Assembly (NCBI GenBank): GCA_963834015.1 | Contig: CAWIAG010000004.1 | Location: 62,001 to 126,000 of the forward strand | Length of the DNA stretch: 64,000 nucleotides | Origin: FEN-1297 sp963834015 | Lineage (GTDB): Bacteria > Bacteroidota > Ignavibacteria > Ignavibacteriales > Ignavibacteriaceae | Direction of reading: 5' to 3' | In this document: positions 9,236 through 17,449 of the stretch, piece by piece | Numbering within the stretch: the stretch's first letter is position 1 | Layout: every line of letters starts with the position of its first letter | Made by a program: the position numbers and the translations under genes | The notes under the pieces: model-generated | What the model was told of the DNA's origin: nothing | The model's input: the letters and a program-made list of their open reading frames with translations, nothing else | The model's database searches: none

Positions 9236-9580
9236 ATGGGTGAGATTGTATTTTGGACTATAATAAGAATTGCAATAGTTATCCCTGTCCTTTGGATATT
9301 AGGAACATATATATCGCACCAACTTTGGTGGTTAGTTAGTACTGCAACCATATATGCTGCCATTCTACATCCGGCTGTAGTTCATTATAGGCTTTTTAAA
9401 TCGAAAAATAAAGATATCCTTGAATCAACTCTTTGTTCAACTTGTGAACACTTTGATGAAACTGCCGTCTTGTGCATGCTTCATGATAAACATCCATCTA
9501 AAATTTTTCTTCCATGCGAGGGATTGGACTGGGTACCTAGCTCAACAAACCTGGAGGGTAAAGATATTTACAAGAGTTAG
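9236..9580 (+). CDS. Small membrane protein with four-cysteine tail, unknown function
   Basis: 114 residues. Two hydrophobic helices (about 5-24 and 29-49) are followed by a soluble tail with four cysteines, C67, C70, C80 and C94, spaced CX2C-X9-C-X13-C, and a final LPCEGLDWVP segment. The spacing suits a zinc site or an iron-sulfur cluster, but no family was recognised. ATG at 9236 is chosen because GGAG (9227-9230) lies 5 bases upstream; the in-frame GTG at 9230 would overlap that site. It stands alone, about 100 bases before a SlyD-like metal-binding foldase. A metal-related link is possible but speculative. Confidence 0.7.
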   Translation: MGEIVFWTIIRIAIVIPVLWILGTYISHQLWWLVSTATIYAAILHPAVVHYRLFKSKNKDILESTLCSTCEHFDETAVLCMLHDKHPSKIFLPCEGLDWVPSSTNLEGKDIYKS

Positions 9581-9686
9581 CCTTCTCATTTTTAAATTGT
9601 ACTTTTATTTTATAAATTGATTTTTAGTTATGCCGATAAAGTATTTTATAATTATTCTTATAAAAATTCTAAATTAAAGGAGAACT

Positions 9687-10172
9687 ATGCCTATTAAAGC
9701 CAATCAGGTTATTACTATAAATTTTACATTAAAAGACAAAGATGAGAATATCATTGAAGCAACAACTCAAGAAAAACCTTTTTCTTTTATAAGCGGTAGT
9801 AACCAAATATTGCCAAAACTTGAAGAACATATAGGTGAAATGTTAATAGGTAGTAAAAGAACAGTCGTTCTGTCACCTGAAGAAGCATACGGTTTATATG
9901 ATGATTCCTCATTGCAAGATATAACACGTTCTGAATTTCCTGAGGATACAGATATCCAGGAAGGAATGACATTTATTGCAGATGCACCTGATGGCCAACA
10001 GATACCATTCGTCATTAAAAAAATAAATGGTGAAGATATTAAAATTGATTTTAATCATCCTTTAGCAGGCCAAACCTTAAAATTTGATTTGGAGTTACTA
10101 ACATTGAGGAATGCTACAATGGAAGAATTACACCATGGACATGTTCATGGAATTGAGGGACATCACCATTAA
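9687..10172 (+). CDS. slyD: FKBP-type peptidyl-prolyl isomerase, SlyD-like
   Basis: 161 residues. SlyD-type proteins isomerise prolyl bonds and act as chaperones through an inserted flap domain; many bind nickel through a histidine-rich tail. Seen here: an FKBP first half (ITINFTLKD, PFSFISGSNQILP, EEAYGLYDD), an insert-in-flap region (about 70-125) and the FKBP closing segment NHPLAGQTLKFDLELL, which is diagnostic of SlyD-like FKBPs. The tail has seven histidines in its last 20 residues (HHGHVHG, HHH), consistent with metal binding. It has an AAAGGAG ribosome site 5 bases before ATG. It is cytoplasmic, with no signal peptide, and monocistronic by appearance. The family is certain; nickel handling is inferred from the tail. 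Confidence 0.93.
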   Translation: MPIKANQVITINFTLKDKDENIIEATTQEKPFSFISGSNQILPKLEEHIGEMLIGSKRTVVLSPEEAYGLYDDSSLQDITRSEFPEDTDIQEGMTFIADAPDGQQIPFVIKKINGEDIKIDFNHPLAGQTLKFDLELLTLRNATMEELHHGHVHGIEGHHH

Positions 10173-10360
10173 AATTAATTTTTTTATGTTATTTGAATCC
10201 GGATTGTTATGTGTCTTCCGCCGTATATTGATATAATGACTTTCGAAACTCTTAAATTATTTAAAATATTTGAAATGTTTTAATTAGTTTATTCTAAAAC
10301 TAAACTTCTTTTTTTAGAAAATTATTATATCAAGCATGTTTAATAAAAAGCTGGTCTAAA

Positions 10361-10382
10361 TAAACGGTGATTTAACCGTTTA
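10361..10382. terminator. Possible bidirectional hairpin between convergent genes
   Basis: TAAACGGT (10361-10368) and ACCGTTTA (10375-10382) form an 8-base stem with a 6-base loop, in the gap between slyD and the convergent homoserine dehydrogenase gene. The T tract expected after a terminator is short in either direction, so termination is plausible but not secure. Confidence 0.4.
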
Positions 10383-10395
10383 AAAAAATCGCTTT

Positions 10396-11442
10396 TCAAT
10401 ATCCAAATACTGAAAGTAAATCACTTATAACACCATATGCAGTATCCAAAATTGACGGATTTTCCTGAACAATCATTATTGGATTCATTAAATCAGTTTC
10501 AATTCTTAGTACCGCACCAGTGTTTGAAATTTTAGAAAATATATGATCGTCCGGAACTTCCTCCAGCATTACTCTTGCCAGTAATTTTTTCTGTTCATAA
10601 TAAGCACGGCAAATTAATTTCAAATGGTAACCACGTTCACAAGCATTCTGGACTTGTTCTTTAGTAATATTTCCAATTCCCTCCTTTATAACTTGGGTTG
10701 GAGTTATCGAGGCTTCCATTAATTTGTTAGCTAGAATTGTTATTTTTACAACAGAATCCCACCCATCGATATCGTTCATAATATTATCTTCACCGAATCC
10801 GAGCTTCCGAACCTCTTTAACCGATTTTTCAAAAGATATTCCTTCTTCCATCTTTGTCAAAATGAAATTCGTAGTTGAGTTCAGTATTCCAGATAATCCT
10901 GTTATTTCACAACCTTTTAAATCGTCCTTGTATAAATTAAAAATAGGTGCACCGTCCATTACGGTAGATTCGTGGAGAAATTTACAATTATATTTAGATG
11001 CCAAAGCATAAAGGTCGGTAGAAGAAAATGCGGCCGGGCCTTTATTTGATGAAACTACACTTATCCCACGTTTTAATGCTTCCTTTATATATGAAACAGC
11101 GGGTTCCCCTTTCTCTTTAATTGTTAATGTTGAAATATCCACAAGGCAATCATAATTTAACTTTTGAATGGCTTCAATAACAGAAATATTTGAAAAATCC
11201 GGATTAGATTTGTTGAACTGTTTTTCTTTAACAAACTGATCGACTGAATTTACAAGATCAATGCCCCCCTGGTTCACTATAGCACCGTGCCATTTTGTAA
11301 ATATTCCGACAATTTTGGGATCAAACTTTGAAAGGCCGGGATAATGCTTACTTTTGGACACAAATAATTCTGCTAGTTTTTGTCCCACGTTTCCAAATCC
11401 AATAAATAGAAGCCGCTGGTTTGAAGATTTTTGCATTAACAT
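10396..11442 (-). CDS. hom: Homoserine dehydrogenase
   Basis: 348 residues. The enzyme reduces aspartate semialdehyde to homoserine with NAD(P)H, the branch point to threonine and methionine. The N-terminal nucleotide-binding fold has GFGNVG near residue 17. The signature region contains GLSGILNSTTNFILTKM and GFGEDN, followed by DIDGWDSVVK, whose lysine lies at the expected catalytic position. There is no C-terminal ACT regulatory domain and no fused aspartate kinase, so feedback control by an ACT domain is not expected. Two ATG codons (11442 and 11436) could start it; AGG sits immediately before the first and 6 bases before the second, so 11436 is a reasonable alternative. The adjacent hydrolase gene is on the same strand, about 60 bases upstream. 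Confidence 0.9.
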   Translation of the reverse strand: MLMQKSSNQRLLFIGFGNVGQKLAELFVSKSKHYPGLSKFDPKIVGIFTKWHGAIVNQGGIDLVNSVDQFVKEKQFNKSNPDFSNISVIEAIQKLNYDCLVDISTLTIKEKGEPAVSYIKEALKRGISVVSSNKGPAAFSSTDLYALASKYNCKFLHESTVMDGAPIFNLYKDDLKGCEITGLSGILNSTTNFILTKMEEGISFEKSVKEVRKLGFGEDNIMNDIDGWDSVVKITILANKLMEASITPTQVIKEGIGNITKEQVQNACERGYHLKLICRAYYEQKKLLARVMLEEVPDDHIFSKISNTGAVLRIETDLMNPIMIVQENPSILDTAYGVISDLLSVFGY

Positions 11443-11501
11443 CCTGGTTTCCCTTTTAAATTAAATTTATTAATGACGATTAAATAAATTTCAGTAATTA
11501 A

Positions 11502-12344
11502 TTATACATGTAAATAAATATACTTAAATAAAAGGCTTTTTAGATATGCGTTAAATTTAATAAAAATTCTTTTTAAAAAATGTAAAATAGTTCTATTAAA
11601 ATATTCTGAATTTTCAACAGGAGACATGTGTCCGGCGCCGGGAATAATTTCAAATTTAGAATTTACTATTTTTTCTGCCATTTTTTTCATTATTGTTGGC
11701 GGAGTAAATTTATCTTCTTCTCCACAAACAACCAAAGTTGGAATTTGAATTTTGGATAAATATGTAGTTACATCGGTTCTCCCCTGCATAGCAAGCAGGC
11801 AACCTTTTAAACCAACAGGATCAGAATTTAAAGATCTGCTAAGTATTTCGTTATAGTCTCTTGCGCATGAATTAATGAAATATTCAGCAAAACAATTAGG
11901 AACAAACCCACCGATGAATTTCTGCACTCCAAATTGATTAATTGTTTTGATTCCATCTGCTCTCTTTAATTTTCCTTCATCAGTATCTGACTCGGATTTG
12001 GTGTCACAAAGTATCAGCCCGCCAAGTTTATTTTCCATTCGTTCAACACTTCTTAAGGTAATATACCCTCCCATTGATAACCCGCACAAAATCGGATTAT
12101 TTAGCTCTAGTTCGTGTATAATTGATTCTAAATCATCAACAAAACTTTCTATTGTAAACTGACCATCGCCCGATGGGGAAATACCCAATCCACGAATATC
12201 ATAAGTAATACAGTAATAAAATGATGATAATTCATTTATCTCTTTATCCCACATATGATGGTCAAAAGGGAAACCGTGAATAAAAACTATTGGCATTTTC
12301 TCCGGTTTACCGGTTTTATATATTTTGATTTTTTGTTCAATCAT
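11502..12344 (-). CDS. Alpha/beta-hydrolase fold protein
   Basis: 280 residues. The fold is clear: oxyanion-side HGFPFDHHMW near 23-32, nucleophile elbow GLSMGG with S90, acid region CGEEDKFTPP, and the late histidine in GAGHMSPVE. It resembles small esterases and 3-oxoadipate enol-lactonase-like hydrolases, but the substrate cannot be read from the sequence. ATG at 12344 is preferred to the in-frame GTG at 12353 because TGAG lies about 8 bases before the ATG. The last 25 residues form a basic, hydrophobic extension past the usual end of the fold. It lies on the same strand as the downstream homoserine dehydrogenase gene, with no evident functional link. Confidence 0.85.
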   Translation of the reverse strand: MIEQKIKIYKTGKPEKMPIVFIHGFPFDHHMWDKEINELSSFYYCITYDIRGLGISPSGDGQFTIESFVDDLESIIHELELNNPILCGLSMGGYITLRSVERMENKLGGLILCDTKSESDTDEGKLKRADGIKTINQFGVQKFIGGFVPNCFAEYFINSCARDYNEILSRSLNSDPVGLKGCLLAMQGRTDVTTYLSKIQIPTLVVCGEEDKFTPPTIMKKMAEKIVNSKFEIIPGAGHMSPVENSEYFNRTILHFLKRIFIKFNAYLKSLLFKYIYLHV

Positions 12345-12521
12345 CTTAATCACTCAAAATTTGGAATTTTTATCATATATTTACATTAAAGCAAAATTAA
12401 ACATTCTGTTTTGTAAATAAAACTTAAGATTATTTGAAAACAAATTGTTTATAAAATCTTTCGTAGATTGAAAATTTTTAATGTTATCAATATAACTATT
12501 CATTATTAAGATCTTTCCATA

Positions 12522-13991
12522 ATGAAAATTGCTTTTATATGCTCAGAAGCAGTGCCATATGCCAAAACCGGTGGATTAGCAGATGTTGCCGGATCTCTCC
12601 CAAAAGCGCTAGAAGAATTAGGTTGTAAAGTAAAGCTTTTTATCCCCAAATATTATTCGATAGATGAATCTGAATTTGGATTGCGTTACAATTGGGAAAT
12701 AGGCGAAATCCCTGTAAAAATAAATAACCATACCCGGTATGCACATGTATACCAATCAATTTTACCTGGTTCTTCAGTTGAAGTCAATTTTATTGATTGT
12801 CCACATTATTTTCATAGAGACCAAATTTACACAGATGGTTTTGATGAAGATGAACGGTTTATACTATTCTGCCGAAGTGTTATTGAAGCCATTCAAAGAT
12901 TGAAATGGTCCCCTGACATAATACATTGCAACGACTGGCAAACCGGTTTAATACCATTATATTTAAAAGAAAACTATGCATGGGATAAGTTGTATAAGTC
13001 TACCGCAACAATATTTACTATTCATAATATTGCTTACCAGGGAAGATTCTCAAGAAACACCGTTAAGAATGCCTTAATCAGAGAGCAATTATTTTATCCA
13101 GAAAGCCCGATCGAATACCACGGTGATTTTTCTTTTATGAAAACAGCGATAATGTTCTCTGATGTAATTAATACAGTAAGTACTACATACGCAAAAGAAA
13201 TACTTACTCCCGAATTCGGAGGCGGTATGGAAACCGTCTTAAAGCAGAGGGAAAAATCTCTTTATGGAATACTAAATGGAGTCGATTACTCGGAATGGAA
13301 CCCTAAAAATGATAAATTTTTACCTTTCCATTATTCTTTAGATAACGTTGAAGGAAAAGCAAAAAACAAACAATATCTTTTGGACAAATTCGGATTAAAA
13401 TTTAATATTAATTTTCCGGTTATTGGAATAGTATCAAGAATGGTAAGTCAAAAAGGATTCGACCTAGTAGAAGAAGCTTCGAAAGAATTAATGAAATTTA
13501 ATGCCCAATGGATTATACTGGGAACCGGCGAGGATCGTTTTGAAGAAATGTTTAGAAACCTCCAGCTATCCTACCCAGAAAAGGTTGCCGTTTATATAGG
13601 TTTTAACAATGAACTTTCACATCTTGTTGAAGCAGGTGTAGATATGTTCTTAATGCCTTCTCAATATGAGCCTTGCGGCTTAAATCAGATTTATAGCTTA
13701 AAATACGGAACTGTACCAATAGTAAGGAAAATTGGCGGACTAGCAGATACAGTAAACGATTGGTTCGAATATAAATTAAAAGGAAATGAATCAGGTACAG
13801 GATTCACATTTTATAATTATGAATATCACGCCCTGATTGATACCGTAAAAAAAGCAATAAATACTTTTGCAGACAAAAAAATTTGGGGGAAAATCCAATT
13901 GAATGGAATGAAAAATAATTTCTCCTGGCAAGCTTCAGCAGGAAAATACTTGGAATTATACAATGAAATATTAAGAAAAAAAAAGAATTGA
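12522..13991 (+). CDS. glgA: Glycogen synthase (ADP-glucose type)
   Basis: 489 residues, the normal length for a bacterial GlgA of the GT5 family. It transfers glucose from ADP-glucose to the growing alpha-1,4 glucan. The ADP-glucose-binding motif KTGGLADV begins at residue 15. Further family marks are HCNDWQTGLIP, TIHNIAYQG, GGGMETVL, GILNGVDYSEWNP, and, in the C-terminal GT-B half, MPSQYEPCGLNQIYSLKYG-type residues and RKIGGLADTV. No other glycogen genes are nearby. A TPR protein follows after 55 bases on the same strand. Identification is firm. Confidence 0.96.
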   Translation: MKIAFICSEAVPYAKTGGLADVAGSLPKALEELGCKVKLFIPKYYSIDESEFGLRYNWEIGEIPVKINNHTRYAHVYQSILPGSSVEVNFIDCPHYFHRDQIYTDGFDEDERFILFCRSVIEAIQRLKWSPDIIHCNDWQTGLIPLYLKENYAWDKLYKSTATIFTIHNIAYQGRFSRNTVKNALIREQLFYPESPIEYHGDFSFMKTAIMFSDVINTVSTTYAKEILTPEFGGGMETVLKQREKSLYGILNGVDYSEWNPKNDKFLPFHYSLDNVEGKAKNKQYLLDKFGLKFNINFPVIGIVSRMVSQKGFDLVEEASKELMKFNAQWIILGTGEDRFEEMFRNLQLSYPEKVAVYIGFNNELSHLVEAGVDMFLMPSQYEPCGLNQIYSLKYGTVPIVRKIGGLADTVNDWFEYKLKGNESGTGFTFYNYEYHALIDTVKKAINTFADKKIWGKIQLNGMKNNFSWQASAGKYLELYNEILRKKKN

Positions 13992-14046
13992 GATAAATAC
14001 TTTTTTTCTATAACTGTTATTATAAAAAGATATTATTATAACCAAA

Positions 14047-14586
14047 ATGGATTCCAAATTAAAGCAAGGTCTTGAAGAAATATTCAGGACTTCTAATTCA
14101 CCGGATGAATTATTCGATTCATTTAGGGTTGCTATTGAAAGGAGAATACATGATGAAGAGTTATATAAAATTTTACTTCGTAACAAAGCTCTCTCAGTCG
14201 ATGAAATTTCCATGTTTACGGGAAAAATCTGCAAAGAATTCCCTGATCTTTCCTATAATATATTTTTTTGTGTCGGACAATTATTAGAATCCATTTCAAC
14301 ATACAGTAAGCACAATGAAATAGCACTCCAGTACTTTGAAAAAGCTTTGAGTATTAATCCAGAATCGGATGAACCTTATCTTGCAATCGCTAAGATGTAC
14401 AACAATGAACTGAATATACCAAAATTTGAAACCGTGACAAAAATAATTGAAGACGGTATAGCCAGGGTAAAAATAAAAAGTTCACTCTGCTTTGCCCTTG
14501 CCGGGCTTTTTACAAAAAATGGCGAAAAGGAAAAGAGCCAGAATTATAAAAAGTTAGGTGAGATTTATTTAAGAGAGGGGATATAA
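14047..14586 (+). CDS. TPR-like helical protein, unknown function
   Basis: 179 residues, predicted all-helical. Residues 95-165 fit tetratricopeptide-like repeats: ALQYFEKALSINPESDEPYLAIAKMY is typical, followed by a weaker repeat ending at KSQNYKKLGEIYL. The first 90 residues have no recognised domain. There is no signal peptide, so it is probably a cytoplasmic scaffold or adaptor. It follows glgA after 55 bases and may share its transcript. It ends 8 bases before the convergent patatin gene. Confidence 0.7.
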   Translation: MDSKLKQGLEEIFRTSNSPDELFDSFRVAIERRIHDEELYKILLRNKALSVDEISMFTGKICKEFPDLSYNIFFCVGQLLESISTYSKHNEIALQYFEKALSINPESDEPYLAIAKMYNNELNIPKFETVTKIIEDGIARVKIKSSLCFALAGLFTKNGEKEKSQNYKKLGEIYLREGI

Positions 14587-14594
14587 AACATTTT

Positions 14595-17315
14595 TTAATA
14601 ATAATATCCTATTGAAAAATAAAAGAATGTGTCTCCGAAACTAAGAGGATTTTCAGGTAATTTTTTTATAAATAAAAAACTTTTCCCGACAGAAAAATCG
14701 GCCGGTCCTATCGGCGTATCAAAAGACAGTGCCGTACCAATACCATGTCGTAAATCTGTAAAACTAATTTCTTGCGGTTTCGTCCAGGCTGAACCAAGAT
14801 CATACCTCAACTTAAAATAAGTATCAAAAAATATTTTAAACGGAATTTGGTATCGGTATTCAAGCGATGTTAAAAAGATTTGCCTTCCCATAAATTCATT
14901 ATCCCTCATACCAAAAAAACTGTTTTGGCCTCCTAGTGAATAAAGTTCGCTAAATGGAAGGGTATTATCTGCAAAGCCCATCATAACTCTTGGCGACAAA
15001 GTCTGAACACCATCAAGCGTAAAATATCCCTTATAATCGAAATTGAAATTAGTATATCCAACACTTCCTCCAAATATTTTTTGCGCCAGTTCATAATCAG
15101 CCTTAAAATAAAATCCTTTTAGAGGATAAGGATATTTATCTTGTGTATCTATCGTAGAACTAGCTTTAATTGATACTATTCTGATATTTAAAGGTTCAAT
15201 TAATGACCCAATTGTTTGTTGTTGAAGAACATCAACATCGTCAAATTGGTATTTCCCTTCAAATATCAAATTACCAAATCGCTCTACTTGTGTACCAACG
15301 GAAAAAGATGCCCCGTAAAACGTTTGGTTATATTCACCAATTTGCTGGAGGGTGAATGATGAAGATGTTGCTGAAGAAACATTCGCATAGGTATAAATAT
15401 CTTCACTTTTATAGAAAGCATCAATTTTATAAGTAAGATAAGTATTAAAAATTCTGTAAGCTTTTTGTTCAAGACTTACGGCCCTCTCTCTTGATCCATC
15501 AAACAAAAGAAGCCCTAACTCTGTACCGCTTCCAAAAAGATTTTCATTATTTAAATCCAGGCTTAATTGGGCCTTATTTTCGTTATCTATTCTAAAGCCC
15601 ACTCTTAATATATTTTCCGGTTTTTCTCTAACCTGAATTAAAAGGATATTTTCACCGCTAATTTTTTTAACATTAAGAAATATATCATCAAATAGGTTGG
15701 TACTGCGTAAGTTAACAAGACCCTGTTCAATGTTATTATAATTGAAGTAATCCCCGCTTTTTAAGGGTATCTCGCGTGTTATAATTGAAGTACTTGTATA
15801 ACTATTGCCCTCTACTTCAATTTCAGATATTTTTCCTTCATTAAAACTTAAACCCAATACAGTTGAATCCTGATTAAAGATTACATCTTCAAGTTCAGCT
15901 AAAGAATAACCTCTTTCTCTGTATAGATCCAATATTTGAATTATTTTTGATACAACATTATCGGCATTATAAGGGTGACCAATCAGAGGCTGCAACAAAG
16001 AATCAACAAGATATTTATCGATCAATGTAATTCCCTTATAATTTATTTTCTGTATTACCGGATTGTAGTTGTAATTAAACTTTATAGTAGAATATGTGGG
16101 ATATGAATTAACCACTGCCTCCAAATACCTAAAAACGCCCTTCGTATAAAGTGAACAGATATCGGTTAATATCTCTATATTGGAAACGGAATCATAAGCA
16201 GAATATTTTTGTATATATGGTTCTTCCAGCTCGGATGTACTTTTATCGAATAACACTTTTTTTACATAATATTCATCTACTTTCAGATTCTTTCTAAACA
16301 CCGAATCAATCCCTGTTTTAATATGATTTATATTAGGAAGTGTTGATTGATATCCCTCATCAATTACTGCCTCTATATCTAAAAAGTTAGTATTTGCTCT
16401 GTCTTTTAAATTTGGCGTAATAAGAGCGTTCGTATAATCCAATTGATATTCATCCAACAGCTTTATTGGAATGCTAACAACCTGATCGGCTATAGCCCAC
16501 GGAAGAGCAAGCTCATTTTCAGTGTGCAACGGACTGGTAGTATTCACCGATATAATATAATTAGCCCCTAGGCTTATTGCAGCTTTAACAGGGATATTTG
16601 CAACCAGGCCGCCGTCTACCAATAGAAGCGAATCTATTTTAATAGGGGACAATAAAAATGAAACACTGGAGCTTGCACGCATCGCTTCGCTTAATGAACC
16701 TGATGATATAATTACAGGCCGGCCTGTAACAAGATCGGTACACACAGCTCTAAACTTTCCATTTAATTCATTAAAGCTGGAATCAACATGTATAGGTGCC
16801 TGAAAAGTAAGAAGATTTAAAAAGCTGGCCATTTTCTGGCCATTATTCAATGATGTGGGTAAAATGGGTTTAAATCCTTCCCACCTTAAAGAAAAAACCG
16901 CTTTATCTTCTGTTATTTTTTGGTCAACAAACAACTCTCGTCTGTTGGTCTCCCTGTCAGAAGCAAGAAGTGCATCCCAATCAGTATTTGCCACAATTGA
17001 ATCAATTTGATCAAAACTATATCCGGCAGCATACAATCCACCAACTATACTGCCCATACTCGTCCCTGTAATAATATCGATAGGAATATCAGCTTCTTTC
17101 AAAGCCCTGAGAACACCGATTTGAGAAAGCCCCCTGGCCCCGCCTCCGCTTAAAACTACTCCCACCTCGGGTTCTTGTTTTGGAACTGTTTTTGTTAAAC
17201 CGAAAGGTAAGTCTTCTGTTCTGCACTCAACTGAAAGAATTTTAGTTGTTTGTGCAAAAGAACTAGAAATTATAAACAATAAAACAAAAAAAACTATTTT
17301 TTTTGAGATCGCCAT
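14595..17315 (-). CDS. Patatin-like phospholipase fused to Omp85-type outer-membrane barrel
   Basis: 906 residues. A signal peptide (about 1-21, ending SSFAQ) leads to a patatin lipase domain with oxyanion motif GGGARG (57-62), nucleophile S86 in GTSMGS, and catalytic aspartate D234 in DGGLVAN. Next come POTRA-like repeats (about 420-590, for example EIEVEGNSY), then a 16-strand-type barrel of the bacterial surface antigen (BamA/TamA) family ending in an aromatic tail (FYFSIGYYY). This matches the PlpD-like type Vd autotransporter layout and related Bacteroidota proteins, with the lipase either exported or held at the periplasmic face. The catalytic dyad is intact. It is convergent with the TPR gene and upstream of yidC on the same strand, but spaced by 134 bases. 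Confidence 0.93.
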   Translation of the reverse strand: MAISKKIVFFVLLFIISSSFAQTTKILSVECRTEDLPFGLTKTVPKQEPEVGVVLSGGGARGLSQIGVLRALKEADIPIDIITGTSMGSIVGGLYAAGYSFDQIDSIVANTDWDALLASDRETNRRELFVDQKITEDKAVFSLRWEGFKPILPTSLNNGQKMASFLNLLTFQAPIHVDSSFNELNGKFRAVCTDLVTGRPVIISSGSLSEAMRASSSVSFLLSPIKIDSLLLVDGGLVANIPVKAAISLGANYIISVNTTSPLHTENELALPWAIADQVVSIPIKLLDEYQLDYTNALITPNLKDRANTNFLDIEAVIDEGYQSTLPNINHIKTGIDSVFRKNLKVDEYYVKKVLFDKSTSELEEPYIQKYSAYDSVSNIEILTDICSLYTKGVFRYLEAVVNSYPTYSTIKFNYNYNPVIQKINYKGITLIDKYLVDSLLQPLIGHPYNADNVVSKIIQILDLYRERGYSLAELEDVIFNQDSTVLGLSFNEGKISEIEVEGNSYTSTSIITREIPLKSGDYFNYNNIEQGLVNLRSTNLFDDIFLNVKKISGENILLIQVREKPENILRVGFRIDNENKAQLSLDLNNENLFGSGTELGLLLFDGSRERAVSLEQKAYRIFNTYLTYKIDAFYKSEDIYTYANVSSATSSSFTLQQIGEYNQTFYGASFSVGTQVERFGNLIFEGKYQFDDVDVLQQQTIGSLIEPLNIRIVSIKASSTIDTQDKYPYPLKGFYFKADYELAQKIFGGSVGYTNFNFDYKGYFTLDGVQTLSPRVMMGFADNTLPFSELYSLGGQNSFFGMRDNEFMGRQIFLTSLEYRYQIPFKIFFDTYFKLRYDLGSAWTKPQEISFTDLRHGIGTALSFDTPIGPADFSVGKSFLFIKKLPENPLSFGDTFFYFSIGYYY

Positions 17316-17449
17316 TTGTATATAACAAAAGTATCTATAAACTGCAGCTATTTAATTTTTGTTGATGTTCAAAAGACTTAACAAAATATTACTTCAAAAT
17401 GAATAACAATTTATTATTTGACTGCAATTTAATATTGGAAATAACTTAA

